Part shown: positions 35,203-44,288 of the stretch, piece by piece
Layout: every line of letters starts with the position of its first letter
Numbering within the stretch: position 1 is the first letter of the stretch
NCBI GenBank assembly: GCA_959602365.1
Contig: CAUGSS010000003.1
Location: 50,848-114,847, forward strand
Length of the DNA: 64,000 nucleotides
Reading direction: 5' to 3'
DNA from: an uncultured Eubacteriales bacterium
GTDB lineage: Bacteria; Bacillota; Clostridia; Oscillospirales; Oscillospiraceae
Notes under the pieces: model-generated
The model's input: the letters and a program-made list of their open reading frames with translations, nothing else
Told to the model about the DNA's origin: nothing
Database searches by the model: none
Position numbers and translations under genes: made by a program

Positions 35203-35250
35203 CGTACTTGGCTTCAGACAAAGCCGGTTTATGTGAAATGGGGAAGATCT

Positions 35251-36051
35251 ATGAAAAAAAAGCGCTTTTCTGTCGGTTCTTTGCTTCGCTGGATTGCCAT
35301 GATCATCTGCATTATCGTGATTATCTGTTCTTCCATCTATCTGATTCGAATTGCCTTGGAGAGCTATCAAATCAGCCAATCCAGCAAAAATGTGTCGGCT
35401 CAATATGTGAGTGAGATCGACTCAGGGGTATCCAACGGGGAAATCTCCAGCGATGGGGAGGAGACAGTCACCGCCCCGGCCTATACTGTGGACTTCGCAT
35501 CCCTGCAGGCGGCATCACCTTATGCCGTCGCCTGGATTCAGGTTTCCGGCATTGATGTCATCAACTACCCCGTCATGCGGTATCAGGATGACAGTTATTT
35601 TTTGAATCATTCGTGGGATGGACAGGACAGTCGTTACGGCGCTATTTTTTTGGAGGCTAAAAACGCTGCCGATCTTTCTGATGACTATTTGCTGATCTAT
35701 GGGCACAATATGAAAGATGGCAGTATGTTTGGCGGATTGAAGAAATATACCGACGCCTCCTTCTATGAGGAAAACGGCGGTACGGTCACCGTCTATCTTC
35801 CCACGGAAACCAGAACCTATCAGATCTTTTCCATTCGCTATGTCAATCCCGATGACGCGGATACTTATACTTTGTGGTCATGGCAGGACAGTTCATTTGC
35901 TGGGGCACTGGACCGCATGAAAAATCAATCTATTTATGACACAGGCGTTGATGTCGCTGAGGGGGATAATATTCTGACGCTCTCCACCTGCTCCGGAGAA
36001 GATCGCCTGGTTGTCCACGCAAAATTGGTATCTTCCGTACCGGTTTCATAA
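35251..36051 (+). CDS. srtB: Class B sortase
   Basis: 266 residues; the ATG at 35251 follows GGGGAAG. An N-terminal membrane anchor (~15-40), then the sortase barrel with YGHNMKDGSMFGGL (catalytic His, ~155), TLSTC (catalytic Cys, ~245) and the conserved Arg in GEDRLVVHAKL. Sortases join sorting-signal proteins to peptidoglycan. No substrate with a sorting signal is encoded nearby, so it probably acts on proteins encoded elsewhere. Confidence 0.92.
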   Translation: MKKKRFSVGSLLRWIAMIICIIVIICSSIYLIRIALESYQISQSSKNVSAQYVSEIDSGVSNGEISSDGEETVTAPAYTVDFASLQAASPYAVAWIQVSGIDVINYPVMRYQDDSYFLNHSWDGQDSRYGAIFLEAKNAADLSDDYLLIYGHNMKDGSMFGGLKKYTDASFYEENGGTVTVYLPTETRTYQIFSIRYVNPDDADTYTLWSWQDSSFAGALDRMKNQSIYDTGVDVAEGDNILTLSTCSGEDRLVVHAKLVSSVPVS

Positions 36052-36052
36052 A

Positions 36053-36097
36053 GAAAAAAGAACTGCCCGTACGACAGGTACGAGGCAGTTCTTTTTC
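36053..36097 (+). terminator. Terminator after srtB
   Basis: GAACTGCC with GGCAGTTC, A-run before and TTTTT after. Confidence 0.85.
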
Positions 36098-36124
36098 TCG
36101 AATGCGGCGCAGAATGGTGTCCGC

Positions 36125-36153
36125 TTGCTTTTCTCTGTCCTATGTGGTAGAAT
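36125..36153 (+). promoter_or_regulatory. Promoter of the polysaccharide export operon
   Basis: TTGCTT, 17-base spacer, TAGAAT, 55 bases before the permease ATG. Confidence 0.45.
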
Positions 36154-36208
36154 AACACGATATTTTATATACTACTTTTACCATCATAAATATGGAAGGT
36201 ATATGATT

Positions 36209-37663
36209 ATGCGGAAAAAAAATAACCTCAAAAAGCTGTGTCTATCCATGTTGGCAGGGTTTGTTGTCTTTGCTGTGGCACTTTATTTCATAGCCGGGGA
36301 CTCCTTCAATTACAAAACCACTGCTTCCTCTACAATTGATGCTGCGGCCGCTGTGGGCGAAATCACAGCGGATCGTCCCGTGCGCCAGAATTTCACAATT
36401 GCTTCGGACCGGGTTATCCAGTATCAGCTTCAGTTTACTACCTATGCCAGACAGAACACATCTTCCGTCAATCTGCAGATTTATGATTCCAACGGTGCTC
36501 TGCTGGCGGAAAATGTGATTTCTGCGGCGGAGCTGCAGGACAATGCTGTGCAGACCATCGTACTGGACCAGCCTATACAAGACCGTGGCGGGGAAACTGC
36601 TCAGCTGGTTATCACCTCTGACGCGGCACCTTCCAACGCCGTCTCTGTCTTTTATGGGAACAGCATCAGCGCAGGGCGGGGAACTGTGATCCAGAGCTAT
36701 TCGGACGACCAGAAGGTCTCCATAGGTGAGACAAAACTGGAAGGCATTCTTTATTTCTCTCAGATCAGCCAGATCCGCCTCTGGTTTGGCCAATACTATT
36801 GGCTGATCGCCGCAGGTGTTTTTGTCCTGCTGTGCGTTTATGCAGCGGTCATTCTGCGAAAGGAAAAGCTGGGGAAGAAGAGCGCCACGCTGAACTTCAT
36901 CCGTTCTCTGAACCGGTATGAGTTCCTGATCAAACAATTGGTCTCCAGAGATTTTAAGACCAAGTACCGACGCTCTGTCCTGGGTGTGTTTTGGAGCTTT
37001 CTGAATCCGCTTCTCACCATGCTGGTGCAATATGTGGTGTTTTCCACGCTGTTCAGTTCCTCCATCCCGCACTATCCGGTCTATTTGCTCTCCGGTATCG
37101 TGCTGTTCAACTTCTTCAATGAGACCACCTCTGTGGGCATGACTTCGATTACGTCCAACGCCCCTCTGATCACAAAGGTCTATGTACCCAAATATATTTA
37201 TCCACTCTCCAGAATGCTTTCCTCCACAATCAATGTGGCGCTGTCGCTGATCCCACTATTTTTGGTCGCAATCTGTACCGGCGTTTACCCCGCGTTTTCC
37301 TGGCTGCTGCTCGTTTTCAACCTGCTGTGTCTGATGGGCTTTTCCCTGGGCATCTCCTATATACTCTCCACCTTGATGGTCTATTTCCGGGACACGCAGT
37401 TTTTGTGGAGTGTGGTGAGCATGATCTGGATGTACTGCACCCCCATTTTCTACCCCGAGAGCATCATTCCCGCCAGTCTTCTCAGCATTTACCGGCTGAA
37501 CCCGCTCTATCAGCTCATCTCCTTTGCCCGCTGCGTACTCATCGACCGGGTTTCTCCTGGCCCGATGTCCTATTTTGCCTGCCTTTTAGTCGCAGTTGTA
37601 CCGCTGGTGTTCGGAGTCTGGCTCTTTAACCGAAAGGAAAAGGACTTTGTTCTGTATCTCTAA
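36209..37663 (+). CDS. Polysaccharide ABC permease with N-terminal extracellular domain
   Basis: 484 residues. Residues ~10-28 are a membrane anchor; ~35-200 form a beta-rich extracellular domain (YQLQFTTYARQNTSSVNLQI...); a helix at ~215 leads to an ABC-2 permease of the Wzm/TagG type (~250-484, KQLVSRDFKTKYRRSVLGVFW, six helices). Ordinary Wzm proteins have ~260 residues, so the first half is an addition. The start at 36209 has GGAAGG nine bases before; an ATG at 36203 is possible. The ATPase gene begins nine bases after the stop. It exports an undecaprenyl-linked polymer, likely teichoic-acid-like or O-antigen-like. Confidence 0.88.
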   Translation: MRKKNNLKKLCLSMLAGFVVFAVALYFIAGDSFNYKTTASSTIDAAAAVGEITADRPVRQNFTIASDRVIQYQLQFTTYARQNTSSVNLQIYDSNGALLAENVISAAELQDNAVQTIVLDQPIQDRGGETAQLVITSDAAPSNAVSVFYGNSISAGRGTVIQSYSDDQKVSIGETKLEGILYFSQISQIRLWFGQYYWLIAAGVFVLLCVYAAVILRKEKLGKKSATLNFIRSLNRYEFLIKQLVSRDFKTKYRRSVLGVFWSFLNPLLTMLVQYVVFSTLFSSSIPHYPVYLLSGIVLFNFFNETTSVGMTSITSNAPLITKVYVPKYIYPLSRMLSSTINVALSLIPLFLVAICTGVYPAFSWLLLVFNLLCLMGFSLGISYILSTLMVYFRDTQFLWSVVSMIWMYCTPIFYPESIIPASLLSIYRLNPLYQLISFARCVLIDRVSPGPMSYFACLLVAVVPLVFGVWLFNRKEKDFVLYL

Positions 37664-37672
37664 GGTGGTGCT

Positions 37673-38767
37673 ATGATGGAAAAGATGATCGAAGTAAAAA
37701 ATGTCTCCATGCGGTTTAATATGACGGGAGATAAGATAAACAGTCTGAAGGAATTCTTTGTTCAGTTTGTCACAAAAAAAATCAAACGTAAAGAGTTCTG
37801 GGCCTTAACCGATGTCTCTTTTGACGTGATGAAAGGGGAGGTCGTCGGCATTATCGGCCATAACGGGGCCGGTAAATCTACCATTTTAAAAGTCATTTCC
37901 GGTATTTTAAACCCTACCAAGGGATGTGTAGAAGCCCATGGCAATATTGTCCCCATGTTGGAGCTGGGCAGCGGTTTTGACTACGATCTCACGGGCCGGG
38001 AGAACATCTTTTTGAATGGCGCCATCCTGGGATATTCCGAGGAATTCCTGAAGGAAAAGTATGATGAAATTCTGGAATTTTCCGAGTTGGGTGAATTTAT
38101 CGAAATGCCTATCCGGAATTATTCCTCCGGTATGTTGATGCGCCTTGCCTTTTCCATTGCAACGGTTGTGCACCCTGAAATCATGATTGTCGACGAAATC
38201 CTGGCGGTGGGAGACGCCAACTTTCAGGAGAAGAGCAAACAGAGGATGCTGGAGATGATGAGCGGAGGTACCACCGTGTTATTTGTCTCCCATTCCATCA
38301 CTCAAATTGAAGAAATGTGCAATCGGGTCGTTTGGCTGGATCACGGAGAGGTCAAAATGATAGGGGAGGCCAGCGACGTCTGTGCCGCATATCAGGGCAA
38401 ACCGGGGGTCAAAGAGGAAATCTCTGCGCTCTATTATGATCGCGGCAATGGTTTCTGCGAAGAGACGTGCCTGCACGAGAGTGTCAGGATGGACGGAAAA
38501 GAGTTTCACCACAGCTTTCATCTGGACAGGCCCTGCAAGCATTTTCGCTTTGATCCTGTAGTTTATACTCCGTGTCTGTTACGTTCTCTTGAAGTTAAAG
38601 CAGATGGGGTTCCTATAGATATAAAAGTAACTGGGTCAAATGGAACCAACGTAAAGAAATCATGGTATTTTAATGGCGATGACAGCCAGATTGAGTTCAT
38701 CTTGGAGCAGGCTGCTACTGAATTGCAGATTTCGGGAAGCATTCTGGAGCTGCAGACCGAGGACTGA
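37673..38767 (+). CDS. Polysaccharide export ABC ATPase (Wzt/TagH type)
   Basis: 364 residues. The ATPase domain (~1-245) has Walker A GHNGAGKST (~63), the signature YSSGMLMRLAFS (~145) and Walker B IMIVDEILAVGD (~165). The remaining ~115 residues form a C-terminal extension, possibly a substrate-binding domain, encoded in noticeably more AT-rich DNA than the rest. Partner of the preceding permease. ATG at 37673 or 37676, after AAGGTGGTG. Confidence 0.9.
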   Translation: MMEKMIEVKNVSMRFNMTGDKINSLKEFFVQFVTKKIKRKEFWALTDVSFDVMKGEVVGIIGHNGAGKSTILKVISGILNPTKGCVEAHGNIVPMLELGSGFDYDLTGRENIFLNGAILGYSEEFLKEKYDEILEFSELGEFIEMPIRNYSSGMLMRLAFSIATVVHPEIMIVDEILAVGDANFQEKSKQRMLEMMSGGTTVLFVSHSITQIEEMCNRVVWLDHGEVKMIGEASDVCAAYQGKPGVKEEISALYYDRGNGFCEETCLHESVRMDGKEFHHSFHLDRPCKHFRFDPVVYTPCLLRSLEVKADGVPIDIKVTGSNGTNVKKSWYFNGDDSQIEFILEQAATELQISGSILELQTED

Positions 38768-38784
38768 CCGGTCAGGAGAGAATT

Positions 38785-39438
38785 ATGTATAATGCACGGC
38801 CGCGGGAAGAGCGTATCTATAATCGAGTGGTGAAACGCCTGATCGATTTAATCCTCTCCGCATTGATTACAATTGTCTTGTCGCCAATCCTTTTGATTTT
38901 GGTCCTTGCCATTAAATTGGACTCAAAGGGCCCGGTCTTATTCCGGCAGAAGCGAATCGGCGTGAACAAAACGACTTTTTCCATCTTAAAATTCCGCACG
39001 ATGCGCGTGGACACCCCACATGATATGCCCACGCATCTGCTGAAAAATCCGGACCAATATATCACCCGAACCGGACGTTTCCTGCGAAAGACCTCCTTGG
39101 ACGAGCTTCCGCAGCTCTGGAATATTTTTATCGGACAGATGAGTTTTGTCGGCCCCCGGCCGGCACTGTGGAATCAAGACGATTTAATCGCTGCCCGAGA
39201 CCGTTTTCAGGCCAATGGGGTTCGTCCGGGCTTGACTGGCTGGGCCCAGATTAACGGACGTGACGAATTGGAGATCGACGTAAAGGCACAATTGGACGGT
39301 TACTATGCAAAACACCTCAGTTTTGCATTTGATTTGAAATGCTTCTTTGGCTCGTTTGCCTATGTGCTGGGACGAAAAGGGGTTGTAGAAGGCGGAACCG
39401 GAGAGCTGCACGAGGCAGAGAGACGGCCGAAACAGTAA
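38785..39438 (+). CDS. Bacterial sugar transferase (polyprenyl-phosphate type)
   Basis: 217 residues: one N-terminal membrane helix (~20-45), then the monotopic phosphosugar transferase domain with LFRQKRIG, KFRTM, TSLDELPQLWN (catalytic Asp-Glu) and RPGLTGWAQINGRDE. It moves a sugar phosphate from a UDP-sugar to undecaprenyl phosphate, the first step in making the exported glycan. In the operon with the ABC transporter and a glycosyltransferase. Confidence 0.93.
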   Translation: MYNARPREERIYNRVVKRLIDLILSALITIVLSPILLILVLAIKLDSKGPVLFRQKRIGVNKTTFSILKFRTMRVDTPHDMPTHLLKNPDQYITRTGRFLRKTSLDELPQLWNIFIGQMSFVGPRPALWNQDDLIAARDRFQANGVRPGLTGWAQINGRDELEIDVKAQLDGYYAKHLSFAFDLKCFFGSFAYVLGRKGVVEGGTGELHEAERRPKQ

Positions 39439-39464
39439 AGGAAAAGAGATAGGAAGGCGATCTT

Positions 39465-40571
39465 ATGAATGTTGCTATCATCAGCTGCTTTGATACTTTT
39501 TTGGATCGCCAAAAGGCCCTGGTTAAACTGTTTTTGGACAGAGGAGATCAGGTCACTGCATTTCTCTCTGATTTTCAGCATGTGAGCAAATCATACCGCA
39601 CCGACGAATTGGACGGTTTTACCTTGGTGCATGCGGTATCTTACCGCAAAAATTTGTCGCTCCGGCGCATGTATTCCCACTATGTGTATGCCTCATCCAT
39701 CCAGCGGGAATTGGAACAGGGGAAATGGGATTTGGTTTGGGCGATTGTACCGCCCAATTCCCTGGTCAAGCGCTGTGCCGAGTTCAAGCGCAGCCATCCC
39801 CAGACGAAGCTTATTTTTGACGTCAACGACCTGTGGCCCGAAAGTTTTCCCTTGGGAGGTCTCAAGAAACTGCCCCCGTTTCAACTGTGGCAGGCGCTTC
39901 GGGACAGGAATCTGCCGGAAGCGGACTATATTGTGACGGAATGCAATCTGTTTCAAAAGCGGTTGAACTTGTCGCAAACAGAGCGGGCTTCCACCATTTA
40001 TCTTTGCAAACCGGCAGAATCGTTTCAGCTTGACCGCACTCCCCAGTTGCCGGAGGATTGCATTTCCCTGTGTTACCTGGGATCCATCAATCACATCATT
40101 GACATGGATGCAATTGCTTCCATTCTGAGTTCGCTGCAATCACTGCGGCAGGTTTGCCTCCACGTTATTGGTGCGGGAGAGCGGAAAGAGCAGCTGCTTG
40201 CCGCGGCCCAGAAGACAGGAGCCAAAGTGGTAGATCATGGCTCCATTTATGATACGGCCGAAAAGCAGGCGATCTTTAATCAGTGTCATTTCGGATTAAA
40301 TGTTATGAAGCCTACCGTCTGTGTGGGACTGACCATGAAGAGTATTGATTATCTGGCGGGTGGGTTACCTTTGATTAACACCATCCCAGGTGATACTTGG
40401 GATTTGATCGATCAGTACGGCTTTGGCCTGAACTGGAGCGGAGAGGGGATACCCAATGGGGGCCTTTCAGATCAGGCCCAGATGCGCCTTGCAGCAAGGG
40501 CATTTTTTGAACAGGAGCTCACCTATCAAAATTTTGTTCAAAAGGTAAATTCAGTGCTCCAGCAGCTTTGA
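39465..40571 (+). CDS. Glycosyltransferase (GT4-like)
   Basis: 368 residues in a two-Rossmann GT-B layout: N-terminal half with DLVWAIVPPNSLV and FDVNDLWPESFP, C-terminal half with LCYLGSINHIIDM and a donor-binding region VIGAGERKEQL. It probably adds the second sugar to the lipid-linked intermediate. Last gene of the operon; too few transferases are present for a whole polymer, so other genes must lie elsewhere. Confidence 0.85.
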   Translation: MNVAIISCFDTFLDRQKALVKLFLDRGDQVTAFLSDFQHVSKSYRTDELDGFTLVHAVSYRKNLSLRRMYSHYVYASSIQRELEQGKWDLVWAIVPPNSLVKRCAEFKRSHPQTKLIFDVNDLWPESFPLGGLKKLPPFQLWQALRDRNLPEADYIVTECNLFQKRLNLSQTERASTIYLCKPAESFQLDRTPQLPEDCISLCYLGSINHIIDMDAIASILSSLQSLRQVCLHVIGAGERKEQLLAAAQKTGAKVVDHGSIYDTAEKQAIFNQCHFGLNVMKPTVCVGLTMKSIDYLAGGLPLINTIPGDTWDLIDQYGFGLNWSGEGIPNGGLSDQAQMRLAARAFFEQELTYQNFVQKVNSVLQQL

Positions 40572-40577
40572 ACAAAC

Positions 40578-40605
40578 AGAGCACCGCGTTCTGCGGTGCT
40601 CTTTC
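40578..40605. terminator. Terminator between the glycosyltransferase and HAD genes
   Basis: AGAGCACCGC pairs with GCGGTGCTCT, loop GTTCT, then TTTC. It separates two converging genes. Confidence 0.8.
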
Positions 40606-40611
40606 GGTCAA

Positions 40612-41247
40612 TTACTCGGAAAGCAGCTGAGAAAAATCAGTAATCACGCGGTCACACAACCGCTTCATCTGGTTGCTTTGGTGGAAAAAAAACGGATCCA
40701 GTACACCAACCACCTGCCAGCCAGCATTTTTGGCTGAGGTACAGGCAAGAGGCGAGTCATCCAAGAGCAGGCATTGCTCCGGCGGTTCCCCCAGTCTGAG
40801 ACTCAGCTGGAGAAAGGAAGCAGAATACTTCTTTTCCCATCCTAATTCTTGCGCGAAAAACAGCTGCTCAAAAAAAGACGTCAGTTGATGATGGGCCAAT
40901 GCCGCTTTGCAGAGGGACGGCTCGCTGGATGTATAAAGCACCATTCGTTCGCCCTGAGCGGCGCATTGCTCCAAATACTCTCTGACGCCTGGTTTTAGCT
41001 GCAGCTGCTCCGCATAGGCATTGTAGGCCAATTCATACCAGGCGGACATAATTTCTTCCTCAGTGACGTCCAAATGATAATAAGCTTTGGTAAACTGGGC
41101 TGCATCAGGGAAGATGGCGTGTGCCACATACTCGTTGTACTCGTCTGTCAATTCAAAACCATAGCGACCGACAAAGATTTCATCCACCTGACGCCAGATG
41201 CCGTTGGAGTCCAGGATTGTGCCATCCAAATCAAAGAACTTAACCAT
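40612..41247 (-). CDS. HAD-family hydrolase
   Basis: 211 residues starting MVKFFDLDGTILDSNG (catalytic DxD motif I) behind GGAGTGAGAA; a longer frame to 41283 overlaps its own promoter. Motif II VLYTSSEPS and motif III/IV LLLDDSPLA are present, with a helical cap between ~15 and ~80. Likely a sugar-phosphate or nucleotide phosphatase; substrate unknown. Divergent from ung. Confidence 0.9.
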   Translation of the reverse strand: MVKFFDLDGTILDSNGIWRQVDEIFVGRYGFELTDEYNEYVAHAIFPDAAQFTKAYYHLDVTEEEIMSAWYELAYNAYAEQLQLKPGVREYLEQCAAQGERMVLYTSSEPSLCKAALAHHQLTSFFEQLFFAQELGWEKKYSASFLQLSLRLGEPPEQCLLLDDSPLACTSAKNAGWQVVGVLDPFFFHQSNQMKRLCDRVITDFSQLLSE

Positions 41248-41281
41248 TTTCTCACTCCGATGTATGGATTTGATACGGGCC

Positions 41282-41311
41282 ATTATAGCCTGTTTCTCTA
41301 ACGTATGTCAA
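41282..41311 (-). promoter_or_regulatory. Strong sigma-A promoter of the HAD gene
   Basis: On the minus strand TTGACA (41306-41311), 18-base spacer, TATAAT (41282-41287). Confidence 0.8.
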
Positions 41312-41331
41312 CCGGACAGGGGGAGAACAAA

Positions 41332-42027
41332 ATGACTTTTTCCGAACAGGATTTGGGCGCTTGGGCCCCTTATCTGCAGCCGCTGCAACAGCAATCTTGG
41401 TATGCAGAGTTGACAAATCGTGTTGAGAGCGCATACAATATGGGACAACCGAGGGTCTTTCCGCCCCGTGATGAACTGTTTACTGCACTGCGGCTCACAC
41501 CGCCGGAAGCGGTGAAATGCGTTATTTTAGGACAGGATCCCTATCACGAGGAGGGGCAAGCCCAGGGCCTCAGCTTTTCGGTACATAAAGGAACTCCCAT
41601 TCCCAGATCTCTTCGAAACATCTATCAGGAACTTCATGCGGATCTGGGATTGCCGATTCCGGATCATGGCAGCCTGGAATCCTGGGCTGCCCAGGGCGTG
41701 CTCCTGCTGAACAGCGTGTTGACTGTCTTTGAAGGCCAGGCGAACAGTCACAAGGGCTGGGGGTGGGAACAATTCACCTCCTGTATCATTGACATTGTAG
41801 AGCGTCAAAAATGCCCTGTCGCGTACATTTTATGGGGGAAGTCGGCCCAGAAGAAAGAAAAGGAGAACCGATTGGGGGCTGGAGCGTATCCCCGTCTGAT
41901 CTTAAAGTCGAATCATCCCAGTCCACTCTCCGCCAGCAGAGGGTTCTTTGGCAGCCGTCCCTTCAGCCAGGTCAATGATTTTTTGACCGCACAGGGAACT
42001 GCTCCCATCGACTGGTACATTCCATAA
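41332..42027 (+). CDS. ung: Uracil-DNA glycosylase (family 1)
   Basis: Removes uracil from DNA. 231 residues with the water-activating motif GQDPYHEEGQAQG (~65), VLLLNSVLTV (~125) and the leucine-loop motif HPSPLSASRGF (~195). ATG at 41332 follows GGGGGAGAA; 41305 is a less likely start. Followed by cwlD after 40 bases. Confidence 0.96.
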   Translation: MTFSEQDLGAWAPYLQPLQQQSWYAELTNRVESAYNMGQPRVFPPRDELFTALRLTPPEAVKCVILGQDPYHEEGQAQGLSFSVHKGTPIPRSLRNIYQELHADLGLPIPDHGSLESWAAQGVLLLNSVLTVFEGQANSHKGWGWEQFTSCIIDIVERQKCPVAYILWGKSAQKKEKENRLGAGAYPRLILKSNHPSPLSASRGFFGSRPFSQVNDFLTAQGTAPIDWYIP

Positions 42028-42067
42028 AGTTCTTCCTGTTGCCCCAGACGCATATCGTTTACCGGTG

Positions 42068-42787
42068 ATGCGTATGAAATGGAACCGCAACAGAGGAAAA
42101 GTGAATCTTGCTGTGCTGTTGCTGTTAGGAGCAGTTTGTTTGGCGTGTTTTCCCTGGTATCAGACTTCTGATTCCTGTTTTCAGCCCCAGCGCTTCCAAG
42201 GTCAGGTATTGATACTGGACGCAGGCCATGGGGGAGAGGATGGGGGAGCGGTATCCGTAACCGGCACCCAGGAAAGTCAAATCAATCTGGAGATCGTGCT
42301 GAAAATGCAGCAGCTCTGCGGCCTGTTCGGCGTGGACGCGCTCCTGACCCGGGAAAAGGATGCTTCGCTGCGAGATCCCAACGCTGATACATTGGCAAAA
42401 ATGAAGCAGACTGATCTCCGAAATCGTGTTAAGCTCATAGAACAGACTGAAAACGCCTTTCTGATCAGTATCCATCAGAATTACTTTGCCGGTGCATCCA
42501 ACTGGGGCGCCCAAGTGTTCTATGCTCCGACAGAACCAAGTGAAGCGTGGGGTGTTTACTGCCAGCAGCTTTTGGTATCTTGTCTTGATCCTGAAAATCA
42601 CCGTCAATCGAAGCAAATCTCCAGTGATATCTATCTGATGAATCATGTCTCTTGTCCGGCAATTCTGGTGGAATGCGGCTTTATTTCCAACCGGGAAGAG
42701 GCAGAGCGCTTAGAGAGGGCCGACTATCAACTCCAGTTGGCCATGACCATTTTGGCGTCCTATTTGACTTACGATTTCCATGAATAG
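42068..42787 (+). CDS. cwlD: N-acetylmuramoyl-L-alanine amidase, CwlD type
   Basis: 239 residues with an N-terminal membrane anchor (~14-32) and an Amidase_3 domain: zinc ligands in DAGHGGEDGGA (~52) and the central His in SIHQNYF (~136), and the catalytic Glu in ILVECGF (~200). CwlD removes peptides from spore cortex muramic acid on the way to muramic-delta-lactam, and so is needed for germination. The start (GTG 42065, ATG 42068) has no clear ribosome-binding site, so it is uncertain. radA follows 13 bases on. Confidence 0.85.
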   Translation: MRMKWNRNRGKVNLAVLLLLGAVCLACFPWYQTSDSCFQPQRFQGQVLILDAGHGGEDGGAVSVTGTQESQINLEIVLKMQQLCGLFGVDALLTREKDASLRDPNADTLAKMKQTDLRNRVKLIEQTENAFLISIHQNYFAGASNWGAQVFYAPTEPSEAWGVYCQQLLVSCLDPENHRQSKQISSDIYLMNHVSCPAILVECGFISNREEAERLERADYQLQLAMTILASYLTYDFHE

Positions 42788-42800
42788 AGGAATGATTTCA

Positions 42801-44168
42801 ATGGCCAAAGCAAAAACAATGTTTTACTGCACCCAGTGCGGAAATGAGACGCTGCGATGGCAGGGACAGTGTCCGGCCTGCGGCAGCTGGAATACCATTG
42901 TAGAGCAGCCTGCCCAGGGGAAGGGGGGCGCTGGAAAACGCAGCGGGTCTGGTTATGCCGGCACTGGTGCAAAAGCGCAGCGTCTCAAGGAAATCGAAAC
43001 GACAGATGAGCTGCGTTTTCAGACTGGAATGAATGAGTTGGACCGGGTGCTGGGCGGCGGGGCGGTCAAAGGGTCGTTGGTACTGATCGGCGGCGCTCCT
43101 GGTATTGGAAAATCCACATTGATGCTGCAGATTTGCAACGAATTATGCAGGAAATGCACGGTGCTGTATGCCTCTGGAGAGGAATCTCCCCGGCAGATTA
43201 AACTGCGCGCCCAAAGACTGGGCGTGGCAGGGGAGCGGTTATATCTGCTCAGTGAGACAGGTCTGGAGGATGTCATTGAGTCCGTTCATGAGATCAAGCC
43301 GGATATTTTAATTATTGACTCCATTCAGACGATGAGCATCGGCAGCTCTGAGACTGCTCCCGGCAGCATCAGCCAAGTGAAACAGTGTACCACTGCGCTG
43401 ATGAATTTGGCCAAAACAGAAGATGTGACCGTTTTTGTGATTGGCCACATCAACAAAGAGGGATCCATTGCGGGTCCTAAGGTACTGGAGCATATGGTAG
43501 ACTGTGTGCTCTACTTTGAGGGAGATCAGCATGTGGCGGTCCGTATCCTGCGCGCTGCAAAAAACCGTTTTGGTGCCACCAATGAGATCGGTGTTTTTGA
43601 AATGCTGGATGAGGGGCTGCGGGAGATTCCAAACCCTTCAGAAATGCTGTTGGCATCCAGGCCGGAAAACGCCCCAGGAAACTGCGTTACCTGCATTATG
43701 GAGGGAAACCGGCCTGTATTGGCAGAGATTCAGGCTTTGATTGCCCCCAGCAGCTATTCCAATCCCCGCAGGACCAGCAACGGACTGGACTACAATCGGG
43801 CGATGCTGTTGCTGGCGGTATTGGAAAAACGGGGTGGCCTGCTGGTTGGGGGATGCGACGCCTATGTCAATGTAATCGGCGGACTGTATGTGGATGAGCC
43901 TGCGGCCGATCTCGCCGCTGTGCTGGCGCTGGCATCCAGCTTTCGGGACAAGCCTTTGCCCTATGATCTTGCCGCGATAGGTGAAGTCGGCCTGACAGGT
44001 GAATTGCGCAGTGTGAGTTCAGTGAATCAACGCCTGTCTGAAATTCATCGTCTGGGGTTCCGGAAAGTCATTGTGCCCAGCAGTATTCTGGGAAAGGCGA
44101 TACAAATTGACGGGCTCCATCTGATCCCGGTGAAGAATATTCGGGAAGCTTTGGCTGCTATCTTGTAG
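42801..44168 (+). CDS. radA: DNA repair protein RadA
   Basis: 455 residues: N-terminal zinc finger (CTQCGNE ... CPACGSW, ~8-28), RecA-like ATPase with Walker A GGAPGIGKST (~95) and the RadA KNRFG motif, and a C-terminal Lon-like domain (~270-455). It drives branch migration in recombinational repair. The ATG at 42801 follows AGAGGA; it overlaps nothing. A perfect AT-rich inverted repeat follows. Confidence 0.96.
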   Translation: MAKAKTMFYCTQCGNETLRWQGQCPACGSWNTIVEQPAQGKGGAGKRSGSGYAGTGAKAQRLKEIETTDELRFQTGMNELDRVLGGGAVKGSLVLIGGAPGIGKSTLMLQICNELCRKCTVLYASGEESPRQIKLRAQRLGVAGERLYLLSETGLEDVIESVHEIKPDILIIDSIQTMSIGSSETAPGSISQVKQCTTALMNLAKTEDVTVFVIGHINKEGSIAGPKVLEHMVDCVLYFEGDQHVAVRILRAAKNRFGATNEIGVFEMLDEGLREIPNPSEMLLASRPENAPGNCVTCIMEGNRPVLAEIQALIAPSSYSNPRRTSNGLDYNRAMLLLAVLEKRGGLLVGGCDAYVNVIGGLYVDEPAADLAAVLALASSFRDKPLPYDLAAIGEVGLTGELRSVSSVNQRLSEIHRLGFRKVIVPSSILGKAIQIDGLHLIPVKNIREALAAIL

Positions 44169-44200
44169 ACTTGAAAAAGGGAGGTTTGGCGTGCTCTCCA

Positions 44201-44234
44201 CTTTCTAAACAAAATAAAAATTTTGTTTAGAAAG
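44201..44234. repeat. Perfect 15-4-15 inverted repeat before the xer gene
   Basis: CTTTCTAAACAAAAT, spacer AAAA, ATTTTGTTTAGAAAG: 34 bases, no mismatch. It lies between radA and a tyrosine-recombinase gene. No T-tract follows on the plus strand. It may be a recombinase binding site, an operator or an mRNA hairpin. Confidence 0.85.
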
Positions 44235-44288
44235 AAGAGGCGTTTAAACGGCGTTATTCGAAAATCGCTGTTTTCGCCAGTAATAGAT

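Noticed and set aside
44201..44234. Reading the radA/xer inverted repeat as a terminator
   Set aside because: The stem is AT-rich and no T-tract follows on the plus strand; kept as a repeat instead.
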